Shown: positions 17,013 to 26,479, counted from the first letter of the stretch. The stretch: DNA of 64,000 nucleotides from VXRD01 sp965232265 (GCA_965232265.1 CBDDPH010000002.1:4216001-4280000), one strand, 5' to 3'. Numbers and translations are program-made. Notes: generated from the letters alone by a model not told the origin.

Positions 17013-18206
17013 TTAAATAAACCGCGCCGCCTGTTGCACATCTTTGTCCCCGCGTCCCGATAAATTGACCACCACAATCTGATCTCGGCTCATATCGGGG
17101 GCCAACTTGCAAACATGGGCAATCGCGTGTGAACTCTCCAAAGCGGGAATAATCCCTTCGGTATGACTGAGCAACTCAAAAGCACTGAGCGCTTCCTCGT
17201 CCGTGGCATGCGTATAAGCCGTGCGGGCCATATCTCGCAAATAACAATGTTCTGGCCCCACGCCCGAATAATCGAGACCAGCCGACACCGAATGCGTCAA
17301 TGCGATTTGCCCATCATCATCTTGCAACACATAAATGCGCGCACCGTGCAAAACCCCCAAATCGCCGCCATTAAACCGCGCAGCGTGCTCGCCAGACGCA
17401 ATACCGCGACCGCCAGCCTCCACGCCGATCATCTGCACATCGGCATCATCCAAAAAAGCGTGAAACAACCCGATAGAATTGCTTCCCCCGCCCACACAGG
17501 CGACGAGCACATCGGGCAACCGGCCTTCTCTCTCCAAAATTTGAGCACGCGCTTCAACGCCAATAACCCGCTGGAAATCGCGCACAATCATCGGATACGG
17601 ATGCGGTCCCAAAACCGAACCAAAAATGTAAAACGTATCCTCCACATTGGTCACCCAATCGCGGATAGCCTCATTGATCGCATCCTTCAGGGTTTTGCTC
17701 CCCGAATGGACACCCGTAACTTTCGCACCCAAAAGCCGCATGCGAAACACATTGAGCGCTTGCCGTTCCATATCTTCAACACCCATGTAAATTTCGCATT
17801 TGAGACCAAACATCGCAGCCACAGTTGCCGTTGCCACACCGTGTTGTCCCGCACCCGTCTCGGCAATAATCCGCGTTTTGCCCATCCGGTTGGCGAGCAA
17901 AATCTGCCCCATGGCATGATTGATTTTATGCGCCCCTGTATGGGCGAGGTCTTCGCGCTTGAGATAAATTTTAGGCCCGCCGAGTTCTTCTGTCAACCGC
18001 TCGGCAAAATAAAGCGGCGTGGGCCGCCCGACATACTCGCCCAAATATCGATCCAACTCAGCCCAAAACCCGGGGTCGCGCTTTGCCTCCCGATAAGCCG
18101 CCTCAAGGTCTTCCAACAGCGCCATGAGCGTCTCGGGCACATACTGCCCACCATAAGGCCCAAAATGCCCGCGCACATCGGGCAAATCACTCGCGTTTAT
18201 AGCCAT
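17013..18206 (-). CDS. trpB: Tryptophan synthase beta chain
   Basis: The beta subunit condenses indole and serine using PLP. Motifs: RPTPLYFAERL, LKREDLAHTGAHKINHA with the PLP lysine at about residue 94, AETGAGQHGVATATVAA, GCVGGGSNSIG-type phosphate loop (here ACVGGGSNSIG), GVEAGG, and SAGLDYSGVGPEH. Length from the ATG at 18206 is 397, standard for the TrpB1 type. GAGGA lies ahead of the start, thirteen bases after the aldolase gene. Confidence 0.96.
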   Translation of the reverse strand: MAINASDLPDVRGHFGPYGGQYVPETLMALLEDLEAAYREAKRDPGFWAELDRYLGEYVGRPTPLYFAERLTEELGGPKIYLKREDLAHTGAHKINHAMGQILLANRMGKTRIIAETGAGQHGVATATVAAMFGLKCEIYMGVEDMERQALNVFRMRLLGAKVTGVHSGSKTLKDAINEAIRDWVTNVEDTFYIFGSVLGPHPYPMIVRDFQRVIGVEARAQILEREGRLPDVLVACVGGGSNSIGLFHAFLDDADVQMIGVEAGGRGIASGEHAARFNGGDLGVLHGARIYVLQDDDGQIALTHSVSAGLDYSGVGPEHCYLRDMARTAYTHATDEEALSAFELLSHTEGIIPALESSHAIAHVCKLAPDMSRDQIVVVNLSGRGDKDVQQAARFI

Positions 18207-18219
18207 ATTATATATCCTC

Positions 18220-19197
18220 TTAAATCTCCCCAACGACCCGATCGTAAAATGCCAGATACTGATCGCGGTCATCGCCATCGAGCAATGCCATTGCCTCGCG
18301 GGGATGCTGGTTTTGCTGGCCTGTGATATTATAGGGCACCAGAGGTCCCCACGTCATTTTGCGGCGCAACTTGACAAAATAATCTTCCAGCAATTTATAA
18401 ACAGGACGGATCTTAAACTTGGGATTCCGCAAAAAACCGAGCAACAATTCCAGGGGACAATTGCCCGCACCGCGCCCCAATCCATCCACTGTGGCATCGA
18501 CCCGATTGGCCCCCAAAATAATGGCCTCAATCGTATTGGCAAAGGCCAGTTGCTGATTGTTGTGCGCGTGAATGCCCACCTCCTTGCCCGAACCCTTGGT
18601 CGCTTCCATGTATTTTCGCACCAGCATATCGACCTGTTCGCGATACAGCGCGCCGAAACTATCCACAACGCAAATCGTCCCCACAGGGGTTTGCATCAAC
18701 ACCTCTAACGCCTGATCAATCTCGACATCTTGCACCGTCGAAATCGCCATAATATTACAACTCGTTTCATACCCCTTCTCGTGGGCATCGAGCAACATTT
18801 CGACCGTCTCGGGAATCTGATCGACATAACACGCCACGCGCACCATATCGACCACGCTCTCGCTGGCTGGCAGAATATCCTGGGCCCAATCGCTCTTGCC
18901 CGCATCGGCCATAATTGCGAGTTTCATCCCCGTCGCTTCGGGATCGTGATCCCCCGTAATTTTGCGAATATCCTCTTCATCGCTGTGGCGGAACGCACCA
19001 AAATCTCTTTTGGGGAACATCTCCTTGGAGTTTCGGTACCCAATTTCCATATAGTCAACACCCGCCGCGACACACGTCTCATACACGGCCTTCACAAAAT
19101 CATCATCAAAATGATGGTCATTCATCAAACCGCCATCGCGGATCGTACAATCGAGTACCTTGAGTTCCGGGCGGTAGGTAATCCAGGGTGCTTTCAT
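18220..19197 (-). CDS. DRE-TIM metallolyase (HMGL/4-hydroxy-2-oxovalerate aldolase-like)
   Basis: A 325-residue TIM-barrel enzyme of the HMG-CoA lyase-like family. LKVLDCTIRDGGLMNDHHF holds the DxxxRDGG metal/enolate motif, and VGIHAHNNQQLAFANT holds the HxHN metal motif; NRVDATVDGLGRGAGNCPLE is the usual seventh-strand motif. Such enzymes make or break a carbon-carbon bond next to an enolised oxo acid. Relatives are labelled aldolase catalytic domain proteins and the substrate is unknown. The start at 19197 has AAGGAAGG nine bases ahead. It is placed in the aromatic cluster between tyrS and trpB, which is unusual and may hint at a linked oxo-acid reaction. Confidence 0.8.
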   Translation of the reverse strand: MKAPWITYRPELKVLDCTIRDGGLMNDHHFDDDFVKAVYETCVAAGVDYMEIGYRNSKEMFPKRDFGAFRHSDEEDIRKITGDHDPEATGMKLAIMADAGKSDWAQDILPASESVVDMVRVACYVDQIPETVEMLLDAHEKGYETSCNIMAISTVQDVEIDQALEVLMQTPVGTICVVDSFGALYREQVDMLVRKYMEATKGSGKEVGIHAHNNQQLAFANTIEAIILGANRVDATVDGLGRGAGNCPLELLLGFLRNPKFKIRPVYKLLEDYFVKLRRKMTWGPLVPYNITGQQNQHPREAMALLDGDDRDQYLAFYDRVVGEI

Positions 19198-19258
19198 AAA
19201 GAAAATCCTTCCTTTGGGGTTAGTAATTAGTGGAAAATTTAATAACATTTATTTTATA

Positions 19259-19351
19259 GACTGGATTGCGGCTCAAGCATGTCCCTGCATGCCTTAAGCA
19301 GGGAACCATGCCGCAATGACATCCGTCGCTCCTGCGGAAGCAGGAGTCCAG
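19259..19351 (-). repeat. Two-hairpin dispersed repeat, copy 1
   Basis: Read on the minus strand it begins CTGGACTCCTGC, forms the hairpin CTCCTGC/GCAGGAG, continues with TGTCATTGCGGC and ends GCCGCAATCCAG. The second hairpin (ATTGCGGC/GCCGCAAT) here carries an enlarged loop with its own stem TCCCTGC/GCAGGGA. Copies 2 and 3 are at 57435-57514 and 61284-61378. It lies between tyrS and the aldolase gene. Confidence 0.85.
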
Positions 19352-19363
19352 CTATCTTCTTTA

Positions 19364-20626
19364 TTACACCGACCACCTCACCAAAAAGTAGCTGCGTTTA
19401 CCGCGGCGCATCACCAGATATATTCCAGCCAGTCTTTCAGATGGCTTTAAGACATGACCCATATCTGTACAGCGTTCTCCATTGATATAAATAGCACCGG
19501 CCCTGATATCTTCGCGTGCCTGTCGTCTGGACGATGAAATTCGCGCATCCACGAGCAAATCAATCAAGTCCACTTCATCAACACCTTTGAGCGCGTAAGA
19601 CGGCACATCGCTAAACCCCTCTGCAATCTCCTGTTCATTCAAATCCCGCAAATTGCCGTAAAACAACGCCTCGGAAATATGCACGGCGCGATCCTTTGCG
19701 GCTGCACCGTGGATAAAAGTCGTCACCTCTTCGGCCAGCACGCGCTGCGCCTCGCGCTTCTCGGGTCGCGCCTCCACCTCTCGTTCCAACGCCTCTATGC
19801 GTTCGCGGCTCAAAAAAGTGAACAACTTTAAAAATTTCACCACATCGCGATCTGCTGCATTCACCCAAAACTGATAAAACTGATAGGGCGATGTCTTCTC
19901 AGGATCGAGCCATAACGTACCCGTCTCGGTCTTGCCAAACTTCGTTCCATCCGATTTTTCCAGCAACGGAAAAGTCAACCCATACACAGTCTTATTGAGC
20001 ATGCGTCGACACAATTCTATGCCCGCCGTAATATTGCCCCACTGATCGCTACCCCCGATCTGAAGCTCACAGCCATACTTTCTGTTCAACGCCATAAAGT
20101 CATACGCCTGCAAGACCATATAACTAAATTCGGTAAACGAAATCCCGGTCGAAAGACGCGACGACACCGACTCTTTGCCCAGCATATACCCCATTGAAAA
20201 GTGTTTGCCCACATCGCGTAAAAATTCAATCGTACGCAACTCTGACAGCCAGGTATAATTGCTCACCATCAGCGCCGGATTGTGCCCGGTCTCAAAATCC
20301 AGATACTTTTCCAACTGCACGCGCTGGCTCTCGGTATATGCCTGCACCACCTCCAGCGAATTTAACTGTCGCTCTTCCGCTTTCCCACTCGGATCGCCGA
20401 TCAAGCCCGTGCCACCGCCCACGAGTGCAATGGGCTTGTGCCCCGCATCTTGAAATCGACGCAATCCCATAATGGGAACCAGACTGCCCGCATGCAGACT
20501 ATCGGCTGTGGGATCAAATCCGCAATACAATGTCATCTGTCCCTCTGCCAAACGCCTGCGGAGCTTATCTTCATCTGTCATCTGAAAAATATAGCCACGA
20601 AATGCCAAATCGTCTAACACATCCAC
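19364..20626 (-). CDS. tyrS: Tyrosyl-tRNA synthetase
   Basis: Class I synthetase for Tyr. LYCGFDPTADSLHAGSLVP is the HIGH region (HAGS form), GGGTGLIGDPSGK, the tyrosine pocket QAYDFMAL and QIGGSDQWGNI, and KFGKT as the KMSKS loop. Residues from about 350 form an S4 RNA-binding domain. The open frame reaches a TTG at 20644, but GGAG seven bases ahead of the GTG at 20626 makes that the more likely start (420 residues). Its position inside a Trp/Tyr biosynthetic cluster ties Tyr supply to Tyr use. Confidence 0.93.
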   Translation of the reverse strand: MDVLDDLAFRGYIFQMTDEDKLRRRLAEGQMTLYCGFDPTADSLHAGSLVPIMGLRRFQDAGHKPIALVGGGTGLIGDPSGKAEERQLNSLEVVQAYTESQRVQLEKYLDFETGHNPALMVSNYTWLSELRTIEFLRDVGKHFSMGYMLGKESVSSRLSTGISFTEFSYMVLQAYDFMALNRKYGCELQIGGSDQWGNITAGIELCRRMLNKTVYGLTFPLLEKSDGTKFGKTETGTLWLDPEKTSPYQFYQFWVNAADRDVVKFLKLFTFLSRERIEALEREVEARPEKREAQRVLAEEVTTFIHGAAAKDRAVHISEALFYGNLRDLNEQEIAEGFSDVPSYALKGVDEVDLIDLLVDARISSSRRQAREDIRAGAIYINGERCTDMGHVLKPSERLAGIYLVMRRGKRSYFLVRWSV

Positions 20627-20644
20627 GTTTTTATCTCCATTCAA

Positions 20645-20757
20645 CGAATCAACGCAACAGTTTACAACTGGCTATCTCTCAGGCCAGTTCATCAACAAAG
20701 GAGAACACCCCTTCGTGTCCTTCGTGGATCCCTTGGAGCTTAGGAGAGGTCCACCCA
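20645..20757. other. Intergenic spacer, trpF-tyrS
   Basis: A 113-base spacer within the cluster. It contains the word CCTTCGTGTCCTTCGTGG (20718-20735), in which CCTTCGTG occurs twice, and the near-palindrome AACTGG...CCAGTT (20665-20691). No ORF, promoter or terminator is convincing. Confidence 0.4.
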
Positions 20758-21366
20758 TCACGCCTTTACGCGTGCCAAAAAATCCTTCACTTTTTTGTGA
20801 TCCTTCTTCCCCGGCTCGGCTTCTACGCCACTGCTCGTATCCACCGAGTATGGACCAACTCGCTCAATCGCCTCCCGAACATTATCCGGATTTAACCCAC
20901 CGGCAAGAATAATGCGCCCATACGCTTTTGCCTCCACCGCCTTTGTCCAGTCAAAGGTCTCCCCCGTACCGCCGTAAGAACCCGCTTTCTCTGTATCCAA
21001 CAAGAATGTATTGACCAGATACGCCCTCATGTTCTGCACATCAAAATCGCGTCCCACGCGAAGCGCGCGAATCACCGGAACCGCATGCCCCAGACATGCT
21101 TCGGGAGGTTCATCCCCGTGCAATTGAATCGCCCGCAGCCCCGCCAACTTCACGGCAACGTCAATCTCCCGCTCAGAGGCATTCACAAACACGCCCACGG
21201 GCGTCACAAATGGCGGCAAATCAAAAACAATTTCTCCGGCTTTCTCGGGCGCGATATAGCGAAGACTCTTTTCGTAAAAAATAAACCCCAGAGCATCCGC
21301 GCCATGATCAACCGCGCACAGCGCATCATCCCGATTTGTAATACCGCAAATTTTAGCTCGCACCAT
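20758..21366 (-). CDS. trpF: Phosphoribosylanthranilate isomerase
   Basis: TrpF isomerises phosphoribosylanthranilate to the CdRP intermediate. The 202-residue TIM barrel begins VRAKICGITNRDDALCAVDHGADALGF-like (catalytic Cys in KICGIT), with GVFVN, IQLHGDE, and the phosphate-binding IILAGGLNPDNV and YSVDTSSGVE (catalytic Asp). Its start overlaps the end of trpC by fourteen bases. Following gene is tyrS after a 113-base spacer. Confidence 0.95.
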   Translation of the reverse strand: MVRAKICGITNRDDALCAVDHGADALGFIFYEKSLRYIAPEKAGEIVFDLPPFVTPVGVFVNASEREIDVAVKLAGLRAIQLHGDEPPEACLGHAVPVIRALRVGRDFDVQNMRAYLVNTFLLDTEKAGSYGGTGETFDWTKAVEAKAYGRIILAGGLNPDNVREAIERVGPYSVDTSSGVEAEPGKKDHKKVKDFLARVKA

Positions 21367-22147
21367 ACCCCATCAACTCCTGCAACTTAACGGCAATATC
21401 CGGTTCGCGCATCAAACTCTCGCCCACCAACACCGCATCTGCGCCCGCATCTCGAAGCGCGACAACATCCTCGCGCGTATAAATACCGCTCTCACTCACC
21501 GTCAACACGTCATCGGGGATATGATCGATCAACTGATATGTCGTACCCAGAGACGTATCAAAAGTTTTCAAATTCCGATTGTTAATCCCAACAATCTCTG
21601 CCCCAGCATCGAGCGCGACCCTCAGTTCTTCTCTCTCGTGTACCTCCACCACCGCATCCAGCCCCAATGCCCGACTCGTCGCTATAAATGAAGACAATTC
21701 TCGAGGCGTTAAAATCGACACAATCAACAACACAGCCGAAGCCCCAATCGCACGCGCCTCGTAAATCTGATAGGGATCAATCGTGAAATCCTTTCGCAAA
21801 ATGGGCCGATCGACAACTGTTGAAATCTGAGCCAAATAATCCGCCGACCCCTGAAAAAACTTCTCATCCGTCAATACCGAAAGCGCCGAAGCCCCATGCG
21901 CCACATAAATTCTCGCAATATCCACCGCGTCAAAATCATCGCGGATCACGCCCTTAGAGGGCGACGCCTTTTTCACCTCGGCAATCACGGCAATATCGTC
22001 CCCATCTATCAGCCCATCAAAAAACGAAGGCGGCTCTGGCGCATCTTCTGCCAACTGCGCCATCTCCTCAAACGGTGTCTGCCCCATACACTCGGCGAGA
22101 AACGCGCGTTTATACGCCACAATATTGTCGAGAATATTGCCAGCCAT
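21353..22147 (-). CDS. trpC: Indole-3-glycerol phosphate synthase
   Basis: TrpC closes the indole ring. The barrel shows VIAEVKKASPSKGVIRDDFD (catalytic Lys), LSVLTDEKFFQGS, ILRKDFTIDPYQI, VEVHEREELRVALDAGAEIVG, GINNRNLKTFD and VSESGI. Length 264 is normal. It lies between the Gfo/Idh oxidoreductase gene (30 bases) and trpF (overlap). Confidence 0.96.
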   Translation of the reverse strand: MAGNILDNIVAYKRAFLAECMGQTPFEEMAQLAEDAPEPPSFFDGLIDGDDIAVIAEVKKASPSKGVIRDDFDAVDIARIYVAHGASALSVLTDEKFFQGSADYLAQISTVVDRPILRKDFTIDPYQIYEARAIGASAVLLIVSILTPRELSSFIATSRALGLDAVVEVHEREELRVALDAGAEIVGINNRNLKTFDTSLGTTYQLIDHIPDDVLTVSESGIYTREDVVALRDAGADAVLVGESLMREPDIAVKLQELMGYGAS

Positions 22148-22177
22148 AAAGTCCCATCATCTCAAAGACAGACAGTG

Positions 22178-23242
22178 CTAAAGCCACGACCGCGGATCGG
22201 GAACGGACACCCATCCATTTTCGCGCACCGCCTGCAACCCCGCAATACCCGGCAGTGTCATATCCAGCGCCTGCATCAAATCTATCGGCGATCGCAATCC
22301 ATTCGCAATCGCCTGTACAAAATCCAAAACAATGAGCATACTCGTTTTGCCATGCCCTACACCGAGCGCGTCCGAAAACTGGGGCAACTCGGGATGGCAA
22401 CATACTTCTCTCGTCACCTGCTCCTTATTCCCCACCGAATAATAACACACCGTTCTCGCTTCGCGAAATCGCCCCGTCTCCAAAGAACCCTCATCGCCAT
22501 AAAAGCTCAAAAAATGGCTCATCCCATGCACATTCTGAAAAGAATTGGTCAACCTGAACACCGCGCCTTCTTCCGTTCGGAACAAAGCCGTCTGCACCCA
22601 ATCTGCTTCATACCCCTCTAAAAATTCATCTCGCCCTGAAGCCGAAACAGCCATGACCTCAACCAGACGGTCGCCCGTCATATTCAAATACGGCGACGTC
22701 CCATGTGTCGGATAAAGAAGGGGTTGCAGACTATTCCGCCAAGTAGAACGCCCATCGGGATGTCGTCTCAACGCTTTTAGACCGTGAATATACTCGGCTT
22801 CGGCATAGTAAATACGCCCCAAATTCCGCGACTCATAAAGCGACCTCGCACGCACCACACTGGGTTCATAAACCCAATTTTCAGCCATCATATAAATGCG
22901 GTCACTTTTTGAAACAACCTCGACCAATGCCTTTGCCTCATCCATAGTTAGCGCAGCGGGCACAGCGCACAAAACGTGCTTACCGGCCCGAATCGCTCGA
23001 ATCACATGTTCTGCATGAAGCGGCGCAGGGGTAAAAATAGCCACCGCATCAATCCGTTCATCGGCGACCAGATCATCAAAAGCCGCATAACAAGCATCGA
23101 CACCCAACTGCGCTTTTGCCTCGTCCAGTTTCTCCTGCTGGATGTCACAAACAGCGACCAACTCAGTCTCGTCATACGCATCAAACACCCGCGCCCAGGA
23201 CATGCCAAATCGCAAACCAGCAACACCTATCGAGAGAGCCAT
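22178..23242 (-). CDS. Gfo/Idh/MocA-family NAD(P)-dependent oxidoreductase
   Basis: A 354-residue protein with an N-terminal Rossmann domain (IGVAGLRFGMSWARVF, VAVCDIQQEKLDEA, DAVAIFTPAPLHAEHVI, GKHVLCAVPAALTMDEAK) and a C-terminal alpha/beta domain. The usual EKP motif of the family reads AVPAA, so the common catalytic Lys at this place is absent. Members oxidise or reduce sugars, inositols or oxo acids. It is wedged between trpD and trpC with short spacers, where no such enzyme belongs to the tryptophan pathway; possible roles are a linked modification or simple insertion into a strong operon. Confidence 0.82.
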   Translation of the reverse strand: MALSIGVAGLRFGMSWARVFDAYDETELVAVCDIQQEKLDEAKAQLGVDACYAAFDDLVADERIDAVAIFTPAPLHAEHVIRAIRAGKHVLCAVPAALTMDEAKALVEVVSKSDRIYMMAENWVYEPSVVRARSLYESRNLGRIYYAEAEYIHGLKALRRHPDGRSTWRNSLQPLLYPTHGTSPYLNMTGDRLVEVMAVSASGRDEFLEGYEADWVQTALFRTEEGAVFRLTNSFQNVHGMSHFLSFYGDEGSLETGRFREARTVCYYSVGNKEQVTREVCCHPELPQFSDALGVGHGKTSMLIVLDFVQAIANGLRSPIDLMQALDMTLPGIAGLQAVRENGWVSVPDPRSWL

Positions 23243-23265
23243 TTTACCTCACTTCATCTCGAGAA

Positions 23266-24279
23266 TCACTCCCGACTCGCCGCCACCAACCCCGCCAACT
23301 TCTCCAACGCCTTACCCGAATCAATCACTTCAGCGGCGACCTGGACGCCTTCGTTCAAATCACGCGCCTTATCGCCCGCCACAATTGCCGCCGCCGCATT
23401 CAACAACACAATATCTCGCCGAGGCCCTTCTTCGCCATTTAGAATCGACCGCGTAATCTCGGCATTATAATCGGCATCTCCACCTTTTAGCGCATCGGCT
23501 GGAGCCTGCATCAGCCCAAAGTCCCCAGGCGATACGCGATATGTCGAAACCGACCCATTCTTCAACTCGCTCACCCTTGTCGGACCCGTCAGCGTCATCT
23601 CATCCAAACCATCCGAACCGTGAACGACAAACGCGCGCTCCACCCCCAAAGTCGCCAAAACACCCGCGAGTGTCTCGGTCAATGCCGCGCTGTACACACC
23701 GACCACCTGCCGCGTTGCACCCGCCGGATTGCTCAGCGGCCCCAGCGCATTGAAAATAGTCCGCGCACCAATTTCCCTACGCGGCCCAATCGCGTATTTC
23801 ATCGCCCCGTGCAATGAAATGGCAAACAAAAACCCAATACCCACATCGTCCAAACACCTGCTCACCGTCTCGGGCGACGCCTCAATATTCACACCCAATG
23901 CACGCAACACATCCGCGCTACCGCTTTGACTCGTCACCGAGCGATTGCCGTGTTTGGCCACACACAAACCCGCCCCAGCCGCGACAAACGCCGCCGTTGT
24001 CGAAATATTAAACGTGCCCGAATGATCGCCCCCCGTGCCACACGTATCGACAATCACATCGTGCTTTGTCGCAATAGGCGTCGCCTTCTCGCGCATCACA
24101 GACGCCGCCCCGGCAATCTCATCAACACGCTCGCCCTTCACGCGCAACGCAATCAGAAACGCGCCGATCTGCGCGTCCGTCGCCGCACCCGACATAATCT
24201 GATTCATCGCATCGGCCATCTCACCCCGGCTCAAATCCGCACCTTCAATCACTTTTGCAATCGCCTCTTGTATGTTCAT
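23266..24279 (-). CDS. trpD: Anthranilate phosphoribosyltransferase
   Basis: TrpD joins anthranilate to PRPP. GEMADAMNQIMSGAATDAQIGAFL is the N-terminal helical domain; VDTCGTGGDHSGTFNIST is the glycine-rich PRPP site; KHGNRSVTSQSGSADVL and GPLSNPAGATRQVVGV complete the active site; VHGSDGLDEM is the DE metal motif. The ATG at 24279 follows GAGGAG and gives 337 residues, the normal length, 22 bases after trpG. Confidence 0.95.
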   Translation of the reverse strand: MNIQEAIAKVIEGADLSRGEMADAMNQIMSGAATDAQIGAFLIALRVKGERVDEIAGAASVMREKATPIATKHDVIVDTCGTGGDHSGTFNISTTAAFVAAGAGLCVAKHGNRSVTSQSGSADVLRALGVNIEASPETVSRCLDDVGIGFLFAISLHGAMKYAIGPRREIGARTIFNALGPLSNPAGATRQVVGVYSAALTETLAGVLATLGVERAFVVHGSDGLDEMTLTGPTRVSELKNGSVSTYRVSPGDFGLMQAPADALKGGDADYNAEITRSILNGEEGPRRDIVLLNAAAAIVAGDKARDLNEGVQVAAEVIDSGKALEKLAGLVAASRE

Positions 24280-24301
24280 ACGCATCTCCTCAGCTAACAA
24301 A

Positions 24302-24865
24302 TCACGCATCGAGAAAATTTTGCAGCAAATTCTTGCCTTCACCCGTCAAAATCGATTCCGGATGAAACTGCACGCCATCTACAGCCATATCGCGATGGCG
24401 CAAGCCCATAATCACGCCATCATCGGTCTCTGCCGTAATTTCCAGACAACCGGGAAGGCTGTCTCTCTCCACGATCAAAGAGTGATAGCGCGTGGCAATA
24501 AACGGCTCGGGTAATCCCTCAAAAATAGACTCCCCGCTATGATGAATCTCCGACACCTTCCCGTGCATAATCGTCGGCGCGCCCACAATTTTCCCGCCAA
24601 ATGCCTGTCCGATGGACTGGTGCCCCAAACAAACCCCTAAAATTGGAATTTTTCCCGCAAAATCCTGTACCAGAGCCACGGAAATCCCCGCTTCGTTTGG
24701 CGTACACGGCCCCGGAGAAATCACGATCTTCTCGGGCGCAATATCCGCAATCTCTTCGAGGGAGATCTGATCATTGCGATACACCACCAGATCCGCACCC
24801 AGTTCGCCGAGATATTGAACGAGGTTATAAGTAAAAGAATCGTAATTATCGATGACGAGAATCAC
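24302..24865 (-). CDS. trpG: Anthranilate synthase glutamine amidotransferase subunit
   Basis: TrpG releases ammonia from glutamine for TrpE. DNYDSFTYNLVQYLGELG, VISPGPCTPNEAG, the nucleophile Cys79 in GVCLGHQSIGQAFGG, and VQFHPESILT with His and Glu of the triad are all present. The GTG start overlaps the trpE stop (GTGA). It is a single-domain protein of 187 residues, not fused to TrpD or TrpE. Confidence 0.95.
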   Translation of the reverse strand: MILVIDNYDSFTYNLVQYLGELGADLVVYRNDQISLEEIADIAPEKIVISPGPCTPNEAGISVALVQDFAGKIPILGVCLGHQSIGQAFGGKIVGAPTIMHGKVSEIHHSGESIFEGLPEPFIATRYHSLIVERDSLPGCLEITAETDDGVIMGLRHRDMAVDGVQFHPESILTGEGKNLLQNFLDA

Positions 24866-26337
24866 GACAACTCGCCTCCTTCAGCCATTTCTACCGCCCG
24901 AAACAGTGCCCGCGCTTTGTTCACGGTCTCCTGATATTCGTATTCCGGCTCGGAATCGAACACCACGCCGCCCCCTGCCTGCACATACGCTTTGCCATCC
25001 TTAATCACCAGCGTGCGAATGGCTATACACGTATCCATATTGCCCGCAAAATCGATATAACCCACCGCACCGGCATAAGGCCCGCGGCGCGTTGGCTCCA
25101 TCTCGTCGATAATCTCCATCGCCCGAATTTTTGGCGCGCCCGACACTGTACCCGCCGGATAACATGCAAAAAGCGCGTCCAGCGCATCGACATCCGCGTG
25201 CAATTCGCCGCGCACATTCGAAACGATATGCATCACGTGTGAATAGCGTTCAATCGTCATCTGCTCGGTCACGCGCACCGTGTCAAACCGGGAAACGCGC
25301 CCCACATCATTACGCCCCAAATCCACCAGCATAATATGCTCGGCACATTCTTTTTCATCTTCCAACAACCCCTGTGCCAGCACCTGATCCTCCGCCTCTG
25401 TTTTGCCGCGCCACCGCGTCCCCGCAATAGGTCTCACCTGCACCACCCCGTCCTCTACCCTGACGAGTAACTCGGGCGACGCGCCCACGAGTTGATGATC
25501 TTTCAAATCGACGTGAAACATATAAGGCGACGGATTCACCGTCCGCAACGCCCGATAAATATCCAGCGCATCCACCGTCACATCCATTGCAAAACGCTGC
25601 GAGGGCACCACCTGAAAAATATCACCTGCCACGATATATTCCCTGCAACGCGCCACCACATCCATATACGCTTCTTTGCTCGTATTTGAGGTTACTCCGC
25701 CCGAACTCGTTCCCGGTTTTAGGGCCGCATCCACGGGCTGTGCCAACGCTTCAATAAGCGTATCGATCTTTTTGACTGCATTCTCGTAATTCGCCTCCAA
25801 ATCGCCCTCTGTATGCACATTGGCCATCACATGCACTTTGTGCGTCACATTGTCAAATGCCAGCACCGAATCGTAAAATGAAAAAAATATATCGTCCAGA
25901 CCGAGATCGTCTTCAACCGTCTCGGGAATGCGCTCAATCAAACGCACGGCATCGTAGCTCACATAACCCACAGCACCGCCTGTAAATCGAGGAAACCCTT
26001 CCACATGTTGCGAATGGTATTTTTTTAACAACCCTCGCAATACCTCAATAGGCTCCCCTTCAAATATTCGCAGCTCACCCGTCGTCGCATATTCAATCGA
26101 AATTTTTGTTCCGCGCGAACGAAAAACCAGAAACGGATCCACGCCCAAAAACGAATATCGCCCAATCTGCTCGCCGCCCACTACGCTTTCAAACAAAAAC
26201 GCGTGCGATGATCTGGCGCGAATTTTCAAATAAGCCGAAACGGGCGTCTCTGTATCCGCGAGAATTTCTCTTGAAATGGGAACGAGACCACAGCCTTTGC
26301 TCAACTTCTCAACAGTTTTGAGATCGGGTTGAATCAC
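24862..26337 (-). CDS. trpE: Anthranilate synthase component I
   Basis: TrpE makes anthranilate from chorismate. The 491-residue protein has the N-terminal regulatory domain (AFLFESVVGGEQIGRYSFLG, where relatives carry the LLES tryptophan-feedback motif) and the chorismate-binding domain (VVPSQRFAMDV, GASPELLVRV, RPIAGTRWRGK, EHIMLVDLGRNDVGRV, ATVSGAPKIRAMEIIDE-like, RGPYAGAVGYIDF). Start is GTG at 26337 with AGGA ahead. It is the first structural gene behind the leader peptide/terminator described at 26480-26701. Confidence 0.96.
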   Translation of the reverse strand: MIQPDLKTVEKLSKGCGLVPISREILADTETPVSAYLKIRARSSHAFLFESVVGGEQIGRYSFLGVDPFLVFRSRGTKISIEYATTGELRIFEGEPIEVLRGLLKKYHSQHVEGFPRFTGGAVGYVSYDAVRLIERIPETVEDDLGLDDIFFSFYDSVLAFDNVTHKVHVMANVHTEGDLEANYENAVKKIDTLIEALAQPVDAALKPGTSSGGVTSNTSKEAYMDVVARCREYIVAGDIFQVVPSQRFAMDVTVDALDIYRALRTVNPSPYMFHVDLKDHQLVGASPELLVRVEDGVVQVRPIAGTRWRGKTEAEDQVLAQGLLEDEKECAEHIMLVDLGRNDVGRVSRFDTVRVTEQMTIERYSHVMHIVSNVRGELHADVDALDALFACYPAGTVSGAPKIRAMEIIDEMEPTRRGPYAGAVGYIDFAGNMDTCIAIRTLVIKDGKAYVQAGGGVVFDSEPEYEYQETVNKARALFRAVEMAEGGELS

Positions 26338-26360
26338 TGGAAAATCCTAAAAGTCAAAAG

Positions 26361-26476
26361 CATCCGCAGATGGACGCAGATGGGCGCAGATGAAAATGGA
26401 CAAAAGCAGGTTACTGGCAGTGGCGGTGTGGGGAATCCTGTTCATCCTTTTATTCTGAAAATCCTGATCCGCAGAT
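26361..26476. repeat. Composite of CATCTGCGTCCATCTGCGGATG-type short repeats
   Basis: Between the attenuator terminator and trpE, the minus strand carries three linked CATCTGCG words (26361-26392) and a fourth after about 75 bases (26467-26476). The 20-mer at 26361-26380 recurs with one mismatch at 42839-42858, inside the N-terminal codons of a secreted protease gene. No ORF is present here. Confidence 0.7.
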
Positions 26477-26479
26477 GAA

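Noticed and set aside
17163..18326. 387-codon plus-strand open frame across trpB
   Set aside because: Antisense shadow of trpB; composition rich in His/Arg/Ile typical of such shadows, no family resemblance.
26361..26476. CRISPR-like array of CATCTGCG words
   Set aside because: Units are too short and uneven, spacers are missing and no cas genes are present.
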